Below, one piece after another: positions 1 through 10,611 of a DNA stretch of 64,000 nt. Source of the DNA: Rhizophagus irregularis (lineage: Eukaryota > Glomeromycota > Glomeromycetes > Glomerales > Glomeraceae). Under the pieces are notes generated by a model that searched no databases, was not told the origin of the DNA, and saw only the letters and a list, made by a program, of their open reading frames with translations. The stretch's first letter is position 1. Each line of letters begins with the position of its first letter. A program made the translations under genes and the position numbers. The DNA lies in contig NC_089459.1 of assembly GCF_026210795.1 (NCBI RefSeq), positions 868,001-932,000 of the forward strand, read 5' to 3'.

Positions 1-1412
1 TACTAAGAATTATAAAGAAAACAGTTAAAATATTGATAACGTAATAACTTTAAGAGATATATTAAATAAATAAATTACCTACGGAGATTATGATGTAGGA
101 TATGATTATTATGACAAAACTGAATCGCAGAAGCAATTTGTTGTGAAATTTTTATGCGTTCAGACCAAGGAAAAGCGATATCTTTCTGAAGAAATAGTTC
201 AAGGTACCCATATTCAGCCCATTCGATTACGATATACATACTTCTGTTTGAAGCTAACGTTCCTTTACTATAAGGATAAAAAGATAAGTCGATAAAATAC
301 TTAATAATGCGCCAATAATACCATTTATTATAAAATAGAGACCTTGAGCATTGAGCATTAAAGAAAACTCTGTATCTTTTCTTTTTTGGATAGTTTTTCG
401 TGAACATTGACCGACATTATGATTGTCCAGCCAAATTAAATGCATATTGCTCGGGCCTTTATATTAATATAGTATACTCACAATCTGAGAATCGAATTAC
501 AAGCACTAAGATATAAATGATATATAGCTGATTTACGAATTTTTTCTTCGTCATTTTGATTTTGCGGATATTTAACTTTTATTAATGCAACTGTTTCCCC
601 ATTATAGTATTTTTTTTCAACTCTGCCATCACCTCGAATATCCTTATCATCATTTTCAGGATCCTCGATATCGTTGTCATAAAGCTTAGTTAAATTCACA
701 TCTTTGGGGTTAGGATCAAATCCTTTATTTAAGAAAGCTAAACTCATCATGTTGCATATAATATCCACTTTATCATTTAAAACATCTACTTTATTGTACG
801 TTTCTATGTTTATTTCAAAATGAAATTCTTTAGTTGCATCATCAAGTTTATGTAAAAGTTCCTTATAAACTTCATTAATCTGTGTATAAAATACAGTAAG
901 TGCAAATAATAAGCTTTAATAAATTCAATCTCTTTAAGGGATGGTTATCGAAAAATTTAACAAGGGACAATACTCACGTGAGAAGCATTTACAAAAGATT
1001 TGAGCTTCTTGTAAATTTTATCATCCGAACTTTCCTTATTCCCCATTTCTTTCATATACAGATTAATATATTTTAAAACTTCAATGTAATTTTTGTATGC
1101 TCGATTATATTTTCTTTCATCAAGATTACAACGGTTCAGTTGTTCTTGTGCAGTACAAACTCTTTCCTTAATGTCTGCCCACATTTCTTCATTGTCTACT
1201 TGAATTTCGATTTGTTTTTGAATTTGTTCTGCAACTGCGGAAGCCGTTTGTATTAATGGGACATTTTTCCCAATTTCTATAATCCTTTTGATTATCGACA
1301 AACCCGTTTTCAATTTCAACTTGAATTTATCATTTGCCATTTTATTAGTAGGTTCTTTTTTTTTTAATGATAATTTTGGTTTTATTAGGCGAATGTTGAT
1401 AGGAAATGCCAA
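1..1412 (-). CDS. Kinase-like gene with MLKL-type N-terminal helical domain (3' end beyond window)
   Basis: Exon 1 (1412-978, 145 codons) and exon 2 (879-482) join in frame through GTGAGT...CACAG. They encode an all-helical domain of about 180 residues like the MLKL N-terminal four-helix bundle that precedes many kinases in Rhizophagus. Exon 2 then enters a kinase N-lobe: an acidic linker and ETVALIKV, with K as the presumed ATP-contacting lysine. A piece near 449-410 (LDNHNV) and an exon at about 264-79 follow, with the hinge IVIEWAEYG and a helix ending HNNHILHHNL. The next donor (78) and an acceptor at nt 3-4 suggest the protein continues off the left edge. The catalytic HRD motif reads H-H-N here, so the aspartate appears to be missing. 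The 410-265 stretch fits poorly as either coding sequence or intron, so the gene may be damaged. Kinase plus MLKL-like bundle is the confident part; activity and the middle exon are not. Confidence 0.66.
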
Positions 1413-2644
1413 GAAAGATTCTTATCTATAAATATTTTTCAAATAAATGATTAATTAATAAGGTTAAATTAATGGTATGCGTTATCTGATTGGTAGAAAA
1501 GGTGGTATGATAAATAAATCAATAAATCACAAATAAATTTTATCATGCGATAAGATGATCGTGTTCGATTTAGACTTGAATCCAACGTCAAAGTGCGATA
1601 AATTATTGAAAAAAAAAGTCTGCATTTAATTTTCGCTTAATGCTCTTGTATCATTTTTTGAATTGTGACGGTAAATTCTGAACATTGGTAAATCATTATC
1701 AGTTATGTAAATCAATTTGTCATTATGATCTCCAAAGAATTGTTAATTTTTTACAATAATTATGTTTTAATCACATTTTTTCAGTTAGTTTTTAGTTTAA
1801 TTTGATTGGTCAGAACTTTTTGTACAATGTGAACCAATTTCATATTTATAAACCTGGGGTTTTTTTTTCGAAATGAAATAAATGACCAATCAGAATCAGG
1901 AACGAGATAAATCGAGAGTATTTTTTTTTTTACGTGTTTTTACATGCAGGTTTCTTTAATCATTTATTACTTTACAAAAATGTCTTTGCAACAATTTCTT
2001 AATGATATTCAAAGTTTAAAATTCTCTGAAGAATTCTCATGATTCTTTTAAATCTAATGTCATTATAAGAAGGCAAAATATTATTGTATCAATATCGAGA
2101 TTTTGGCTACATGATATATACAAGATTCCAAGTAACAAGCTTTATTCAAGTTAATAAACCAAGCATAAAAATTTCAAAAAATTTTATTTGTCTGAAATCT
2201 ACAAAACTTTCGTTTAATTCTACAAATATATTTTCAATGAGTTTATTCTCTACAGTATTAATTGCTGTAATTCCTTGGACATTGTAAGAAAAGTTACAAT
2301 ATAATATTATAATGGTACACTAAATAAAAATTTGATCTAAATGTTTCAAACTAAATTTAATTTATAATAATTTATTTGCTAAAATTTGTACTAACCAAGA
2401 ATTATTAATTACTTTATAATTAAATGAATTATAGTTATTGGATAAGGAGAATGTTATATCATTAAGATGCGAAACATGTGTAATTTCTCAATAATATAAA
2501 TATCAATGCCTGATACACGTTTTATTATAATTATAAAAAAATCACGGAATACCATATAAATGATATAAAAATAAATCATAATTCTTTTTGCGATTAATAA
2601 TCACAGTATTTGATTAAAGAGGCAAAATAATTTAATTTTTACAT
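1413..2644. other. Intergenic, AT-rich, no supported gene
   Basis: This holds the upstream region of the leftward kinase-like gene. An ATG at 1979 opens only a 20-codon frame, and the 67-codon frame at 2084-2287 has no recognisable motif. I see no RNA gene or repeat here. Confidence 0.5.
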
Positions 2645-2712
2645 TCACCTCCGGTGAATTTCAGCAAATTATTAAAATTTTTAATTTTACCCCGGTGAAA
2701 TTCACCAGGTGA
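2645..2712. repeat. Short inverted repeat (foldback)
   Basis: TCACCTCCGGTGAATTTC at the left is answered by GAAATTCACCAGGTGA at the right around a short AT spacer, so the 68 bases can fold into one hairpin. The motif ATCACCTCCGGTGA recurs alone at 4163-4176. It could be a very small foldback transposon; no target duplication is clear. Confidence 0.5.
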
Positions 2713-2929
2713 TTTTGTACTACACACTTTTTACACGTTAAAATATTTTAGATTTTTTTTATTTTTTTTTGCTTGCTTTTTACTAACTTCGTCTTCTTTA
2801 GATAAATAGTTTCAAGGAATTTAAGGTAAAGCTTTCTTACTGTTTTATTGTTATTGTTTTTCCATTACTAAACAGTAGTTACAGTACTAATCAGTTTTTT
2901 ATTTCTTTTTATTCTCTATATCATTCCTT

Positions 2930-3790
2930 TTGCTTCCTCTTCATTTTTATCATCACTTTCTTATCACTTTACTTTGTTTCTTTTATACTTTCATTATCAC
3001 GTTCGCTCCTTCATTATCTCCTTCATTCCTTTTACATTTTTTATTATCATTTTCGCTTATTCATTATCTATTTCGTTTCTCATCATCTATTTTGTTTCTT
3101 TACATTTTTTCATCATCATTTTCACTCCCTTATCATCTATTTCGTCCCTTTACATTCTTTCATCATCATTTTCGCTCCCTCATCATCTATTTCGCCCCTT
3201 TTTGCCTATTCATAATCATTTTCGCTCCCTCATCATCTATTTCGTCCCTTTACGTTTTTTCATCATCATTTTTACTCCCCCATTATCTATTTTGTTTGTT
3301 TACGTTTTTTCATCATTATTTTCACTCCTTCATCATCTATTTCGCCCCCTTTTTGCTTATTCATCATCATTTTCACTCCCTCATCATCTATTTCGTCCCT
3401 TTTTGCTTATTCATCATCATTTTCGCTCCCTCATAATCTATTTCATCCCTTTATGCTATTTCATCATTATTTTCGCTCTCTCATCATCTATTTTATCCCT
3501 TTACGTTTTTTCATCATCATTTTCACTTCTTCATCATCTATTTTGTCCCATTTTGCTTATTCATAATCATTTTCGCCCCCTCGTTCCTCTCATCATCTAT
3601 TGTTTGTTTACGTTTTTTCATCATAATTTTCACTTCCCTTTTGTTTCTTTGTGTGTTTTCATCATATTTTCGTTCCTTTATCATTACTTTTGCTCTCCTA
3701 TCATCATTTTCGCTTCTTTTTACATTTTTATCATTATTCTCATTCTTTTATCACTACCCTCACTCCCTCATTATCTATACAAGTTTATTA
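2930..3790. repeat. Pyrimidine-rich minisatellite, 50-bp unit
   Basis: A tandem array of a 50-bp unit built from TCATCATCATTTTCGCTCCC, then TCATCATCTATTTCGTCCC, then TTTACGTTTTT. CATCATCATT anchors recur at 3111, 3161, 3211, 3261, 3311, 3362 and 3412, so the period is 50 with rare 1-bp slips. Units are more diverged at both ends. The + strand is almost purely T and C, which keeps stop codons out and makes long but meaningless open frames rich in Phe, Ser, Leu and Ile. Confidence 0.88.
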
Positions 3791-4604
3791 AATCATTTGA
3801 TTATTTAACAGTTGGTACCAATAATGTAATATACTGTATATATGCGTCGTGTTATAATTTACTTAATTAGCAGTTGGAGCGAACGCAAAAAATACATGCA
3901 TAGTATTAAGGGGTTTTGAAAATCTATATAAAGAACCATTGTACCATGGTGGGTGGAAGTCTTTTCTGAACATTTTTCTTGTAATTCACTACTTCTAATG
4001 AAACTTGATCATTTTTTACTCAATAATTATAATTACAAAGAGGAGAAATTTTACACGTTTTTTATATTGTACATTTTATTATTTTTTGATATGTTAAAAA
4101 TTGTACAATGTTTAAAAACGAATTTAATGAAAATAATTATAAATCACGTGATACGGTAAAAATCACCTCCGGTGAGCGTTAAAAATTCGATACTCAGTCC
4201 TGCACGTACTAATACCGGTCAGTTGCTTTACACAAAAAGAATAAGAATAAACTTGACATAAAACATCCCGAAACAAATTGTGTTAAAATCATTCTGTTTC
4301 TTTTTTTCTTATTCGTTTCGTCCGAGTCTCTAGTTATGATTGGTCAGAATCGATTTGTGACAGATTTGTGACCAATATTTATTTTATTATTACGCAAGTT
4401 TATCATTTTATGTCATGTGTTACTATTACCACATAAAATATTTTTAGTGGCTTAATCACTGACTTAATCACTTCTTTCTCATTGTTTTAATTTCAATATG
4501 AGTAAGTTAATATAATTTTTTTAATTTAGTAAAGTCTACTAACAACATTCTGTCATTTCAGCTGAAATGCAACTGCCATACCTCCTTCTGAAGATGTAAT
4601 TGTA
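3791..4604. other. Intergenic, no supported gene
   Basis: AT-rich sequence with no frame beyond 70 codons and no recognised family. The only structured element seen is the 14-base ATCACCTCCGGTGA motif at 4163, matching the foldback at 2645. Confidence 0.45.
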
Positions 4605-4605
4605 C

Positions 4606-4630
4606 TTAGGGTTTAGGGTTAGGGTTAGGG
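4606..4630 (+). repeat. Interstitial telomere-type repeat (TTAGGG)n
   Basis: Four consecutive TTAGGG-type units, one with an extra T (TTTAGGG), form an uninterrupted 25-base tract. TTAGGG is the telomere unit of most filamentous fungi. It sits inside the window, with ordinary sequence on both sides and directly against a coding-like relic, so it is an internal tract and not a chromosome end. Confidence 0.85.
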
Positions 4631-4819
4631 CCAACTGAAAATTCAACTACACAAGAAACGGACGTAACTTCTACACAAGAAAGGAACGCAATTTCTGATC
4701 CAAGGAACGCAACTTCTGTAACACCTCTAGTTTTATCAGATGATTTGCAGAGGGTTCATGATAATTTGTCCGCATCGTCGCGTTTATTTACAATGGGCTT
4801 AGCAATGAAGATAAATTAG
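4610..4819 (+). pseudogene. Coding-like relic with Thr/Ser/Glu repeats
   Basis: The frame entering from the telomeric tract is open to a TAG at 4817. It encodes a 24-base internal repeat of the type T-Q-E-x-x-x-x-S (TQETDVTS, TQERNAIS, then DPRNATS) followed by VLSDDLQRVHDNLSA. It has no ATG and no upstream exon that I can find, and GGGTTAGGG forms its first codons. The regular repeat phase suggests past coding use. I do not recognise the family. Confidence 0.35.
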
Positions 4820-4834
4820 AATACCTAACTTCGA

Positions 4835-4873
4835 TTCAAGTTGCGGTTCAAGTTGCGGTTTAAGTTGCGGTTC
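4835..4873. repeat. Short tandem repeat, 12-bp unit
   Basis: Three adjacent units of TTCAAGTTGCGG (the third begins TTTA) are followed by a partial fourth, just downstream of the coding relic. Confidence 0.8.
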
Positions 4874-6943
4874 GAGAAGAAACTAGAATATATCGTAGAT
4901 TAGGGGTATGTTTTGTTTGTTTATTATTTGTTTTGTTTTATTCATTTAAGAGATTTTCTCACTTAAATAACCTATAGCTTCATCGAATTCTCAATTATTT
5001 TAACAGAGTTCGATGATCGAACTAATGGCCAACACGGTCGTCACTTGTCTCACCATTGGTTTGTTGGTAATCTCTAAGAATGAAAATTATAATCTGATAT
5101 CATATGCTATTACATATTTCATACAGGAATTAGATGTGCACTAATATTTGATATTAATATAAATACTAACAATTTCTCGTCTAATAAATACTATAATTGT
5201 TTAGAAAAATCGCAAAAATAGGAATGATATACTGTTCTAAATAGGATTTTATTTCAGATAGTCTTTAAAAAAAAGTTATTGTAAGTAATTTATAATTATG
5301 AATAAATTACATAATTACATATTTAATAAAAGATTATAATGATAATTCTAGTAAATCAAGTTTTGTCTAATCAAATTTTTGGCCATATTTCTTTCATAAA
5401 TTTGCATTATATAATTGTATAATTAATAATTCCATTAATTCTCCTTTACAATAATTATTTCAATTAGATTTAACTAAATTATAACTTTTGCCTAAAGAAA
5501 TAAAATGTATAGATCAAAGTTCTATCTTAATAATAAGTATATTTACACCATTTGGATTATGTATAGATAAATAGTTACAAGTATAATAAAAGATTAGTGA
5601 TATTTTGCTAATATTAAATCATGTTTTATTAATAAATGTATAATATTATGATAGGTACAAGTACAAACTGTATATAAATACTAAAACTATTGTAATATAC
5701 CTGCCAATAATCACTATGTTAATACATTAAACATATGTAATATTTAATTTTTAGATATTACAGAAGGAATTTATATACTATACAAATTATAATAATTATT
5801 AATACAACCTATTATAGCTTATTATACTAAATAAATACAATGGATCAATACCAACGGTCCAACAATGTTAATATAACCTAAAAAGTTATTAATAAAAAAA
5901 TTAAGGTCTTCATCTTCTCAACTATAAAATATAGGAGTAACTATACCAATGGCAGCCATATTGTGTCTTGTGGATTGTTGGGAGGTGGAGAAAGGTTCAA
6001 TTATCTAATTCAAAACTATTGTACCTGAATATAATAATTATTTTAATAGTAATCAGTATTTAAGTTGCAATATCTTCTAATTTATTATATAAAGTATGGT
6101 ATATTAAACAAATTTCTATATTTGTTAAAGTATTTATACAAGTTACTGATATACTTGAATCAATTAAAAATAATTTAATTGCTGTTTTAATATCACTAAC
6201 TTATTGCAATTTAATAATAAAGTAGTATTACCTTTTGATTTAATAATTATCATGTTTATTTGTAAATTTTTGCTTTGATTTATGAATTGAAAAATTATAA
6301 TAAAAAATCCTTTAACTTGTATATTATAACTTTTAATCAATTTTTCAAATTTTATTAAATTCTAATTTTTTTATAAAAATATTTATATAAAATATTTGTG
6401 ATCCATTCAATTTAATCTGAAATTTAAATTAAATAATAATTCTATAAATAAAAATTAAATTACTATACTATTCTAAAATTAAACAATTCCAATTCCTAAT
6501 CCTGATCTGCATTATAGCAATTTTAATTAGAATTATAACTACTTTAAGTTTAAAATAGTTATTTAATTTTAAATAGTATGAAAAGTAAAATTGCTTTTTT
6601 ATTTAATTTAATTGAAATTCTAAATCTTTTATTTAATATATAAGTTTATCATAGTATATTTCTTGTAATAAAGAATCTCACTTTATATTTTTTAAATAAT
6701 ATGATAAATCTAAATTTTTCTTTTATTTTGTAATTTAGCTATTTTTTAATTATAAATAATAAAATTATTAAATTATTATAATAAAGCTAATATAATTGAT
6801 CATTAAATTTAAATTTGAAATAAATTGTTAAATATCAGTATTTTTTATTGCTTTGAAAAGTAAGTTTTCACTTTTTATTTAGTTTTCTATACTTTTTTTT
6901 CAGGAATTTATTAATCATATATAATATAAAAACTATTATTTTA
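4874..6943. other. Long AT-rich gene-free stretch
   Basis: About 2 kb of very AT-rich sequence with no open frame of note, no RNA gene and no clear repeat structure. It looks like non-coding, transposon-decayed DNA. Confidence 0.5.
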
Positions 6944-7455
6944 ATGAAAATTTACTTTATTAATATGAAAAAATGGAAATTTCTTAATAATGGTGAAGTG
7001 GTGACTTATTCTCAGCCATCACATCATATTTGGAAACCCACAGCTGTTATTATGACAGAATAGTATATTAAGTCTAGTGATTTAGCGCTTCTATATAGTG
7101 AAATAAATAGTCATAGTGCTTTTAATGAATTGACTGAAGACATTTTTCTCAATCATATGTTTGATGAAGATGACTTTGCAATGATATGTATTTTTAAAGA
7201 AAATACTCTTCCAAAAAGAAGGTTGCAATAAAGGAAGATTACGATATGATGTATCATATCTTTATTAATTGTAATTTAATGGCTGCAAAAGCTGCAGATC
7301 ATAAATATAAATGCAAAAATGATATTGTTTATGATATGAATCTTATAGATCAGTGGTACAATGAATTATTACAAGCGTTAGAAAGGTGTAAGTTAAACAC
7401 TAATCTAGATATGATCAATGTAATAGTTATAAACAGCGTAAATAGTATAATATAA
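6944..7455 (+). pseudogene. Broken gene, family not recognised
   Basis: An ATG at 6944 starts a protein-like frame (MKKWKFLNNGEVVTYSQP...) that meets an in-frame TAG at about 7061. The same frame continues as coding-like sequence (ALLYSEINSHSAFNELTEDIF) to about 7220. There it changes frame and runs on as KVAIKEDYDMMYH... to a stop at 7453. One nonsense change plus one frameshift explains the pattern, so this is most simply a decayed single-exon gene of about 170 codons. I do not recognise the family. Confidence 0.4.
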
Positions 7456-7572
7456 TTTGTGATTAAGAGTTCACTCTTAAAGTGTGTTTAGTGTAACAAA
7501 AATTTTATTTCTTTTTTATCTTTTAGATAGAGCTAACCTTATATTTTCCTTTTTCATCATTCTACATCTAAC

Positions 7573-7816
7573 TAAGGTTACTTGTCGAAACTTAGAGGTT
7601 TAAGCAAAATGGCATTTCACCAAAAAGCGAAATTCTGCCAAAACTATATTAAAGTTATATTAAAAAACTGGTAAAACTTTGGAAAAAGGTGAAACTGCTG
7701 AAACTTATTATAAATGCTGAAACTGCCAAAACTCTGCCAAAACTATAATAAATTTATAGTAAAATTTTGATGAAACTAATTGTAGGATTTTGAAGAGGTT
7801 TAAACAAGTAACCTTA
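7573..7816. mobile_element. hAT-type MITE, 244 bp (copy 1)
   Basis: The element begins TAAGGTTACTTG and ends CAAGTAACCTTA, a perfect 12-bp terminal inverted repeat, and is flanked on both sides by CATCTAAC (7565-7572 and 7817-7824). An 8-bp target duplication is the hallmark of the hAT superfamily. The interior has no coding capacity and consists of short degenerate repeats around CCGAAACT/GCCAAAACT. A second copy of identical length lies at 14022-14265. Confidence 0.9.
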
Positions 7817-7914
7817 CATCTAACAGTATTTACGTATAGCTAATATTCATTAAAAAGAAAAATACGGTTTACATGAGGAAAGTCACTGGTCAAATTTTTA
7901 GATCTTTCAGCGAT

Positions 7915-8190
7915 ACGTTACCTTTCGATCGCTAGCTGTTATAGGACGGACATAATCCCGCCAAAATTTTAATATCCCGGACATTGTCCCGTCCATGTCC
8001 CATCCACGTCCCATCCAAAAATTGTCCAAGTTTACAATTTGTCTTATCAAGACAGCACCTAATGGGCTATAATTTATAATTAAGATCACGTGATTTTAAT
8101 GTCCCAATGTCCCGGACATTGCTAAAATCTTTGGACGTGTCCTGGACTGTCCCGTCCCATCCATGGACATGTCCCATCCCTATGACAACA
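7915..8190. mobile_element. Probable decayed hAT terminal region
   Basis: Repeated GGGACGGGAC/GTCCCGGAC-type words (minus strand), ending at 8190 in TCATAGGGATGGGACATGTC on the minus strand, resemble the GGTCC-rich subterminal arrays and TAAGG/TAGGG tips of the hAT at 18596-22308. No matching second end or target duplication was found, so this is probably a fragment. Confidence 0.4.
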
Positions 8191-8460
8191 CTGCCTCAAG
8201 GTGACAGGTCAGTCTTTTTCTTGGAGGGGCAGTGTATTAATAATGTTTAAATTTATTTAAAATACTTTATTTTATTTTACTTTTGTAAATATATTGTATT
8301 ACTTCAACATTATTATCAATAAACATGATTATACATGAAGTTGAAATTAAAGCCCAAAAGTAGAAATATTTCAACTTGGGAAGGTCAAAAGTCGAAATTA
8401 AAGTCGAAATGGTCGAAATTACATCCTAATCATATGATTTTTATAATTATAATTTAATAT

Positions 8461-8826
8461 AAAATTTTAAACGTAAATAACTCCATCAATATTGATGCTA
8501 CAGATATGAAATATATATCATTGGAATCCTCTCAATGAGCTGAATCCAACCGTGTAAAGATCATAAAATCGAATCACTGGATGCGGAGTTTGTTAACTTT
8601 GAATTTTAATATTATTGTCTACTATAAAAATTATGACTATTTAATACCAAATTTTAAACGTGAATAACTCCGTCAATATTAATGCTACAAATATGAAATA
8701 CATATCATTGGGATCCTCTCGATGAGCTGAATCCAACCATATAAAGATCATAAAAATCGAATCACTGGATGCGGAGTTCGTTAACTTTGAATTTTAATAT
8801 TATTGTCTACTATAAAATCATATGAC
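8461..8826. repeat. Tandem duplication, 187-bp period, two copies
   Basis: Two copies starting at 8462 and 8649 each run from AAATTTTAAACGTRAATAAC through CCTCTCRATGAG and ATCACTGGATGCGGAGTT to TTGTCTACTATAAAA. The core CCTCTCAATGAGCTGAATCC and the words AATATTGACGGAGTTA (inverted here) match the palindromic module found in the Tc1-type elements at 12.1-13.3 kb and 28.5-29.2 kb. Confidence 0.75.
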
Positions 8827-8832
8827 TTTGAT

Positions 8833-9476
8833 AGGACCCCGGACATCACATATATAACTCATAACTGATCTGCATGAATTTAAGTACTTTTTGCTCCTGC
8901 TAAAATAGACCTAATTTGCTAAAAATCAAATTATCACATTTCAATCTATACTAATTTGCTAAAACTCAAAATATGAGTTAATAATCTTTTCTTTTATTAT
9001 CAATAAAAAAATAAATGATTAATATAAATTAAACTGCCAATTTTTATAATTAAAATATGTAGATTATAGATAAAATAATCATTAATAAAAATAATAAATT
9101 AAATAAATAATTATTAAAAAATAAAATGTTGCGAAACTAAACGGACGGTTTTTTGGCCCGCATTATGCTTAATTTTGGCCGGAATTATACTTAATTTTGG
9201 CCAAAATATAACCTGACCCCGAAACTAATATTTTTAAAAATATTATTTATAAAGTTAAAAAAAAAGGATAAGTTAAATTTAAAAAAAAGTACCAATTTGC
9301 TCAAATATAAAATATGACTTTGTAAAATCAATACAATTTGCTAAAACTCATAATTATGACTATTAATTAATTTTCAATCAATTTGCTCTATCTAAAATTA
9401 TGAGTTTAACCTAATTTTGATTGAATTTGCTAAAACTCAAATGTGAGTTATATATAATATGTGATGTCCGGGTCCT
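8833..9476. mobile_element. MITE-like element inside 8323-9588
   Basis: The left end AGGACCCCGGACATCACATA and the inverted right end AGGACCCGGACATCACATA define a terminal inverted repeat of about 20 bp extending into TATAACTCA. The 644-bp interior carries many copies of AATTTGCTAAAACTCA. No transposase is encoded. The exact target duplication could not be fixed. Confidence 0.6.
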
Positions 9477-9588
9477 ACTTCGACCATTTCGACTTTTGGA
9501 GGGGCTCAAGTCAAAATCATTTCGACCATTTCGACCATTTTGGAAGTCAAAGTTAATCAATTTCGGTTTCATGTATAAACATGATTGC

Positions 9589-10125
9589 GTCTTTACAAAA
9601 AAAAAAAAAAAAAAAATTTACCTTATCATTACTACTAGATAAAATTTATATTGAAATGAAATTAAAAAAGTTATTTAATAATCAGTATAGTAAAAATAAT
9701 ATTAAACTTTCTTATAAATTTTTAGATATAGTTATTTTATAATATAAGTTTTATATTTTAAATAATATATTAATATAATTGCCAATTATTTATAATTGAT
9801 TATATAATACATATAATATTAATAAAAATAATTATTAACCATACTTAAAAAATACTACAAAAATAAAGTAAGCATTAAAAAAAAAGAAAAAAACTAATAA
9901 TAATAATAGTTCATAAAAAAGCAAAAAAAAATAAAAAGAGTATTAATATTATTTTAAAGTAATAAAATAAAAACTTATCTTAATAATAAAAATTATTTTC
10001 AATTATTTATATATATAAAAAAAAAATATTATTAATGCTATTTTTTAAAAAAAAATAAAAAATAAGAAAAAACAATAAAAAAAAATTTATTTAAATAAAT
10101 AAATTACAAATATAATTATATTGTA
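9589..10125. other. AT-rich intergenic with A-runs, nothing coding
   Basis: Dominated by poly(A)/poly(T) and AT repeats, with an A-run at 9598-9617. No gene or transposon ends are seen. Confidence 0.5.
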
Positions 10126-10127
10126 TA

Positions 10128-10292
10128 CAGTTCATCTTCTCTATAGTGAATTTTTATATAATGAATAACTTGCTATAATAAAGGTAGAGATTTTTTTTAT
10201 ATATAATAAAATAACCCTCAATATAGTGAATTTCTCATTATAACGAATTTTAATCTTCAGTTCATAAGATTCACTATAGTGAAGGTGAACTG
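10128..10292. mobile_element. Tc1/mariner-type MITE, 165 bp
   Basis: TA-CAGTTCATCTTCTCTATAG at the left is mirrored by CTATAGTGAAGGTGAACTG-TA at the right. TA flanks both ends, as expected for Tc1/mariner insertion. The interior repeats TATAGTGAATTT-type words. It sits just outside the MULE at 10.42 kb. Confidence 0.75.
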
Positions 10293-10532
10293 TAATATAT
10301 ATAATAAATAATAATTAGTGATTGAAATTATATAATTAATATATAAATTTTCTTTTTTAATATTGTATAATCCTATTTCTTATTTTATAGAAAAATAAAT
10401 TTTTTTTTTTAAATTTATATAAGGATTTTGTAATTTATCGACCTCCCGATGCATTGACCCCCCTATGTGATCAAATCACGAAACATACATATATATAAAT
10501 AAACCTTTATTTATTAATAATAAAAAAAAATT

Positions 10533-10611
10533 GCTCAGTTAGTTCAATCGGTAGAACACTTGATAATATACTTTTTATCATAAAGATGCAGGTTCGATTC
10601 CTGCACTGGGT
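10533..10611 (+). tRNA. tRNA-like sequence with intact A and B boxes, in MULE left end
   Basis: An acceptor stem GCTCAGT/ACTGGGT (two G-U pairs), a D arm GTTC...GAAC and a T arm GCAGGTTCGATTCCTGC can all be drawn. TAGTTCAATCGG fits the A box and GGTTCGATTCC is a perfect B box. The anticodon arm is abnormal: 30 bases lie between the D and T arms, no loop with U33 can be formed, and the stem halves CTTGA/TCATAAAG do not pair cleanly even if an intron is allowed. It is followed by TCTTTTATTT. Best read as a tRNA-derived or pseudo-tRNA sequence, possibly still Pol III-competent, captured by the transposon end. Confidence 0.5.

Larger units (their letters stand above)
8323..9588. mobile_element. 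Non-autonomous inverted-repeat element, diverged
   Basis: The left end (CATGATTATACATGAA then GAAATT) and right end are imperfect inverted repeats. Both are followed inward by GGTCGAAATGGTCGAAAT-type words (8395-8425; 9480-9545 inverted), giving terminal repeats of roughly 100 bp. The interior holds a 187-bp tandem duplication and a second, inner element. There is no coding capacity. The target duplication is not clear, so the superfamily is undetermined. Confidence 0.5.

Noticed and set aside
2930-3790. Possible CRISPR-like array
   Set aside because: Units are contiguous without unique spacers and the organism is a eukaryote.
2930-3870. Long open frames (168 and 298 codons) on the + strand, rich in Phe/Leu/Ser/Ile
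   Set aside because: They are translations of the 50-bp T/C minisatellite. The period is not a multiple of three and the composition is explained by lack of purines.
10533-10611. A functional tRNA gene
   Set aside because: Acceptor, D and T arms and both promoter boxes are good, but no proper anticodon stem-loop can be drawn and it lies in a transposon end. Kept only as tRNA-like.
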